DNA of 49,623 nt. Source: JASFBA01 sp036172265 (GTDB lineage Bacteria; Chloroflexota; Chloroflexia; DTKN01). Under the pieces are notes generated by a model, which saw only the letters and a list, made by a program, of their open reading frames with translations, made no database searches and was not told the origin of the DNA. Shown here one piece after another: positions 47,651 to 49,623 of the stretch (the first letter of the stretch is position 1; the number at the start of each line of letters is the position of its first letter). Made by a program: the position numbers and the translations under genes. The stretch is taken from assembly GCA_036172265.1 (NCBI GenBank), contig JASFBA010000086.1, positions 1-49,623 on the forward strand, in the 5' to 3' direction.

Positions 47651-48934
47651 TTACGGCCTGGGCGTGGGGGTAGGTGTCACGGCGGTCGGAGGGAGCGGCC
47701 GGCCCAGGAGGTAGGCCGCGGCAGCATCCAACTGAGGGTCGCGGCCGGCCTCATAGTCCTCGGGGGTCAACGGCACGGTGATCTCCGGGATCAGTCCATG
47801 GTCCTGGATCCGCCGGGCGCTTGGGGTGAGCCACTGGGCCACGGTGATACGCACGGAGGAACCGTCAGGCAGGTCGAAGACGTGCTGGATAGAGCCCTTG
47901 CCAAAGGTCTGCTCGCCGATGAGCGTAGCCCGCCGGTAATCCTGCAGGGCTCCGGCGACGATTTCGGACGCGCTGGCCGATCCCCCGTCCACCAGGACCA
48001 CCAGGGGAATGTCAAAGGCCTGGACCTCTCCGGGAATGAGCGGCACGCTCTGACGATGGTCCTCGCGATCGGCCTGGTAGGCGGCGATGCCCTGGCGGAG
48101 GAAACGCCCCAGCACCTCCTGGGCGGCCTCCAGGTAGCCTCCGCCGTTGCCTCGCAGGTCCAGAATAAGCCCCCGGGGGTTCTGCGCCAGCAACTTTTTC
48201 AGGGTGGAATCCAGTTCTCGGGCCGTAGTGCCTCCAAAGACAAAGAGTTTCACATAGGCCAGTCCGTCGTCACGCACCTTGCCTTCGACGCTGGAAACCT
48301 CGATGTGCGCCCGGGTCAGGGTGACGTCAAAAGGTTCGGGTTCGCCGGGCCGGGAGATGGTCAGGGTGACCTGAGTGCCGGCCGGCCCCTTGATGCGGGC
48401 GATGACCTCCTCCAGCGGAACGCCCTCGGTTTCCCGGCCGTCCACGGCCAGGATGATATCGCCTTTGCGCAACCCGGCCCGGGCCGCCGGCGTATCGTCG
48501 TGTACCGGCCCCAGGATGATGGGAAGGCCGTTCTGCTGGTCAATATAGGCCCCGATGCCCTCGTATTCGCCTTCCAGATGGGTGCGTTCCACCCCGGTCT
48601 GGGCCGGCGTGGAGAAGAAGGTGTAGCGATCTCCGGCCGACTCCACCATGCCTTTGACGGCCCCATAGACCATCTTCTGGGGATCCAGTTTTGAGGGGTC
48701 GTAGAAGTAAGTCTCCAGGAGGTCCCAGACCTGCCAGAAAATTTCGAACTTTTCCTGCAAGTCCGCCGGAACAAGCGTTTGGGCCGGCGCAGTGATCGGG
48801 GTCACCGGGGGTTCGGCGGTGAAAACGATTACCGGCCCCCGCAGAACAAAACCCAGGGCCACCCCGGCAGCAAAGGCGAATAGGAGAAGCAGGCCTAGGC
48901 CGAGTACTACGATAGGGAGATGCCGCCTTTTCAT
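47651..48934 (-). CDS. S41 family C-terminal processing protease (CtpA-like)
   Basis: 427 residues. N-terminal membrane anchor (LPIVVLGLGLLLLFAFAAGVALGFVL), PDZ domain (GIGAYIDQQNG...AGLRKGDIILAVDGRETEG) and the S41 core with nucleophile Ser in VDGGSASASEIVAGAL and Lys in IGEQTFGKGSIQ. It cuts exported proteins near their C-termini. ATG 48934 has GGAGG 7 bases upstream; an earlier start would place codons in the leader. The C-terminal tail is Pro/Thr-rich. Confidence 0.93.
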   Translation of the reverse strand: MKRRHLPIVVLGLGLLLLFAFAAGVALGFVLRGPVIVFTAEPPVTPITAPAQTLVPADLQEKFEIFWQVWDLLETYFYDPSKLDPQKMVYGAVKGMVESAGDRYTFFSTPAQTGVERTHLEGEYEGIGAYIDQQNGLPIILGPVHDDTPAARAGLRKGDIILAVDGRETEGVPLEEVIARIKGPAGTQVTLTISRPGEPEPFDVTLTRAHIEVSSVEGKVRDDGLAYVKLFVFGGTTARELDSTLKKLLAQNPRGLILDLRGNGGGYLEAAQEVLGRFLRQGIAAYQADREDHRQSVPLIPGEVQAFDIPLVVLVDGGSASASEIVAGALQDYRRATLIGEQTFGKGSIQHVFDLPDGSSVRITVAQWLTPSARRIQDHGLIPEITVPLTPEDYEAGRDPQLDAAAAYLLGRPLPPTAVTPTPTPRP

Positions 48935-48981
48935 ACGTATCCTCCGAAGCCTTTCCACAACTCGGTACAGGCACGCAATGT

Positions 48982-49009
48982 ATCATAGCCGAAAGCGGAA
49001 CTTTGTCAA
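48982..49009 (-). promoter_or_regulatory. Promoter for the S41 protease gene
   Basis: Minus strand TTGACA (49009-49004), 16-base spacer, TATGAT (48987-48982). Divergent from the tRNA-tuf promoters, whose first -35 box starts 10 bases away. Confidence 0.75.
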
Positions 49010-49018
49010 GTGCCGAAT

Positions 49019-49047
49019 TTGACAAATTCCCCCTTCTGACGTATAAT
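49019..49047 (+). promoter_or_regulatory. Promoter P1 of tRNA-tuf operon (perfect consensus)
   Basis: TTGACA at 49019-49024, exactly 17 bases, TATAAT at 49042-49047. Both boxes match the consensus fully, as expected for a highly expressed transcript. Confidence 0.88.
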
Positions 49048-49055
49048 TTTTATAC

Positions 49056-49084
49056 TTGACCAGAGCCGGCCGGCGGTGTATAAT
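49056..49084 (+). promoter_or_regulatory. Promoter P2 of tRNA-tuf operon
   Basis: TTGACC at 49056-49061, 17 bases, TATAAT at 49079-49084, only 8 bases before the first tRNA. It is tandem to P1. Its start site would fall at the 5' end of the tRNA, leaving almost no leader. Confidence 0.8.
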
Positions 49085-49092
49085 AAAAGTAA

Positions 49093-49167
49093 GCCGACGT
49101 AGCTCAATGGTAGAGCAGCGGTCTTGTAAACCGCCGGCTAAGGGTTCAAATCCCTTCGTCGGCTCCA
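49093..49167 (+). tRNA. tRNA-Thr (anticodon TGT)
   Basis: Acceptor GCCGACG/CGTCGGC, D-arm GCTC...GAGC, anticodon stem GCGGT/ACCGC with loop CTTGTAA (anticodon TGT), T-arm AGGG TTCAAAT CCCT and encoded CCA. First of three tRNAs ahead of tuf, an order shared with E. coli thrU-tyrU-glyT-thrT-tufB. Confidence 0.97.
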
Positions 49168-49182
49168 AAGCCCGTTTCCCGT

Positions 49183-49270
49183 GGAGGGGTGGGCGAGTGG
49201 CTAAAACCAGCAGACTGTAAATCTGCCGCCTGAAATGGCTACGCAGGTTCGAATCCTGCCCCCTCCACCA
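49183..49270 (+). tRNA. tRNA-Tyr (anticodon GTA)
   Basis: Acceptor GGAGGGG/CCCCTCC, anticodon stem GCAGA/TCTGC with loop CTGTAAA (anticodon GTA), a long variable arm (class II), T-arm GCAGG TTCGAAT CCTGC, and encoded CCA. Confidence 0.97.
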
Positions 49271-49350
49271 GGATTTGTCGAAATTGTGGCATCCAGGAGG
49301 TATCTGGTTTCGAACGTGTGAATGGGCTAACGCGCAAACGGTTTCATCAG
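49271..49350 (+). other. 80-base spacer between tRNA-Tyr and tRNA-Thr
   Basis: Many bacteria have tRNA-Gly here. I see no tRNA-like cloverleaf. It contains GAATGGGCTAACG followed by CGCAAAC (49319 on), a string shared with 29923 near the PHP genes. Confidence 0.5.
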
Positions 49351-49423
49351 GCCCACGTAGCTCAGCCGGTAGAGCAACTCCTTGGTAAGGAGTAGGTCCC
49401 CAGTTCAAGTCTGGGCGTGGGCT
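49351..49423 (+). tRNA. tRNA-Thr (anticodon GGT)
   Basis: Acceptor GCCCACG/CGTGGGC, D-arm GCTC...GAGC, anticodon stem ACTCC/GGAGT with loop TTGGTAA (anticodon GGT), T-arm CCCAG TTCAAGT CTGGG. Unlike the other two, CCA is not encoded after the discriminator T and must be added by the nucleotidyltransferase. Confidence 0.96.
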
Positions 49424-49455
49424 TACCGGGTAAAAGGTCACGGTAGGAGGATAAA

Positions 49456-49623
49456 ATGGCCAAGGCCAAGTTTGAGCGCAAAAAGCCCCACGTGAACGTG
49501 GGGACGATCGGACACGTCGATCACGGCAAGACCACCCTGACTTCGGCGATGACCAAGGTGCTCTCCTTCAAGGGGCTGGCCAAGTTCCGCCCCTTTGAGA
49601 CGATCGACAACGCCCCTGAGGAG
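49456..49623 (+). CDS. tuf: Elongation factor Tu, N-terminal part (cut by window edge)
   Basis: First 56 residues. AKAKFERKKPHVNVGTIGH and the Walker A GHVDHGKTTLT are diagnostic of EF-Tu, which delivers aminoacyl-tRNA to the ribosome. AGGAGG lies five bases before ATG 49456. Residues 40-56 (KGLAKFRPFETIDNAPEE) include the switch I start. Co-transcribed with the tRNAs from P1/P2. Confidence 0.97.
   Translation, partial: MAKAKFERKKPHVNVGTIGHVDHGKTTLTSAMTKVLSFKGLAKFRPFETIDNAPEE

Noticed and set aside
49271..49350. Decayed tRNA-Gly between tRNA-Tyr and tRNA-Thr
   Set aside because: No remaining acceptor, anticodon or T-arm pattern could be found.

Overview
The window is a contiguous, GC-rich, gene-dense bacterial chromosome segment with no phage, insertion sequence or CRISPR array. 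Gene content and order suggest a Chloroflexota bacterium, probably Anaerolineae-like and possibly thermophilic. Pointers are a pyruvate:ferredoxin oxidoreductase, a tungsten-type aldehyde ferredoxin oxidoreductase, SpoVS next to RNase Y, Pro/Thr-rich lipoproteins, many TTG starts and sigma70-like promoters (TTGACA/TATAAT). The taxonomic call is inference from content; no 16S gene is present.

Layout. 1-5.6 kb (+): uvrA, rplS with a long structured leader carrying a dispersed element, a family 4 glycosyltransferase and a LysM lipoprotein. 5.7-8.8 kb (+): four-subunit 2-oxoacid:ferredoxin oxidoreductase (gamma-delta-alpha-beta). 8.9-12.1 kb (+): FMN riboswitch with intrinsic terminator, then ribD-ribE-ribBA without ribH. 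12.2-14.2 kb (+): class I aminotransferase and tlyA. 14.4-17.8 kb (-): NERD-domain membrane protein and uvrB. 17.8-20.2 kb (+): structured leader, a four-cluster ferredoxin and an aldehyde ferredoxin oxidoreductase. 20.4-22.4 kb (-): tgt followed by a 16S rRNA methyltransferase that looks like the aminoglycoside-resistance (ArmA/FmrO) family. 22.5-25.6 kb (+): comEA, acylphosphatase, DUF362 ferredoxin, HAD phosphatase.

25.6-33.3 kb (-) is the most interesting block. One long co-directional run starts from a promoter ahead of RNase Y (rny) and continues through spoVS, an RNase AM/TrpH-like PHP enzyme, a 773-residue PHP + Schlafen AlbA_2 protein with a repeated C-terminal module I do not recognise, a YprB-like RNase H-fold exonuclease and a lipoprotein. 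Five of the six genes belong to nucleic-acid-related families, so this may be an RNA-turnover or surveillance neighbourhood.

33.3-37.7 kb (-): ffh, rpsP, khpA, rimM and an M23 peptidase. trmD is missing and rplS lies about 32 kb away, so the usual rpsP-rimM-trmD-rplS cluster is split. 37.7-40.5 kb (-): an isoprenoid-flavoured group (terpenoid-toroid protein, polyprenol/phytol-kinase-like membrane protein, MFS transporter). 40.8-44.5 kb (-): a histidine-phosphatase-fold protein lacking its catalytic histidine, a new 57-residue basic protein, a LOG-fold protein, an HtrA protease and a FemAB-like transferase. 44.7-49 kb: DUF2905, a GT-C-like membrane protein, a hotdog thioesterase and an S41 protease. 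The right edge holds tandem consensus promoters, tRNA-Thr(UGU), tRNA-Tyr(GUA), tRNA-Thr(GGU) and the start of tuf.

Intergenic regions carry short palindromes of the form TAGGG...CCCTA or GGGTAGGCG...CGCCTACCC. They also carry three homologous copies of an approximately 135-180 nt element (3201, 30880, 40536), one of which appears to have been invaded by two of the palindromes.
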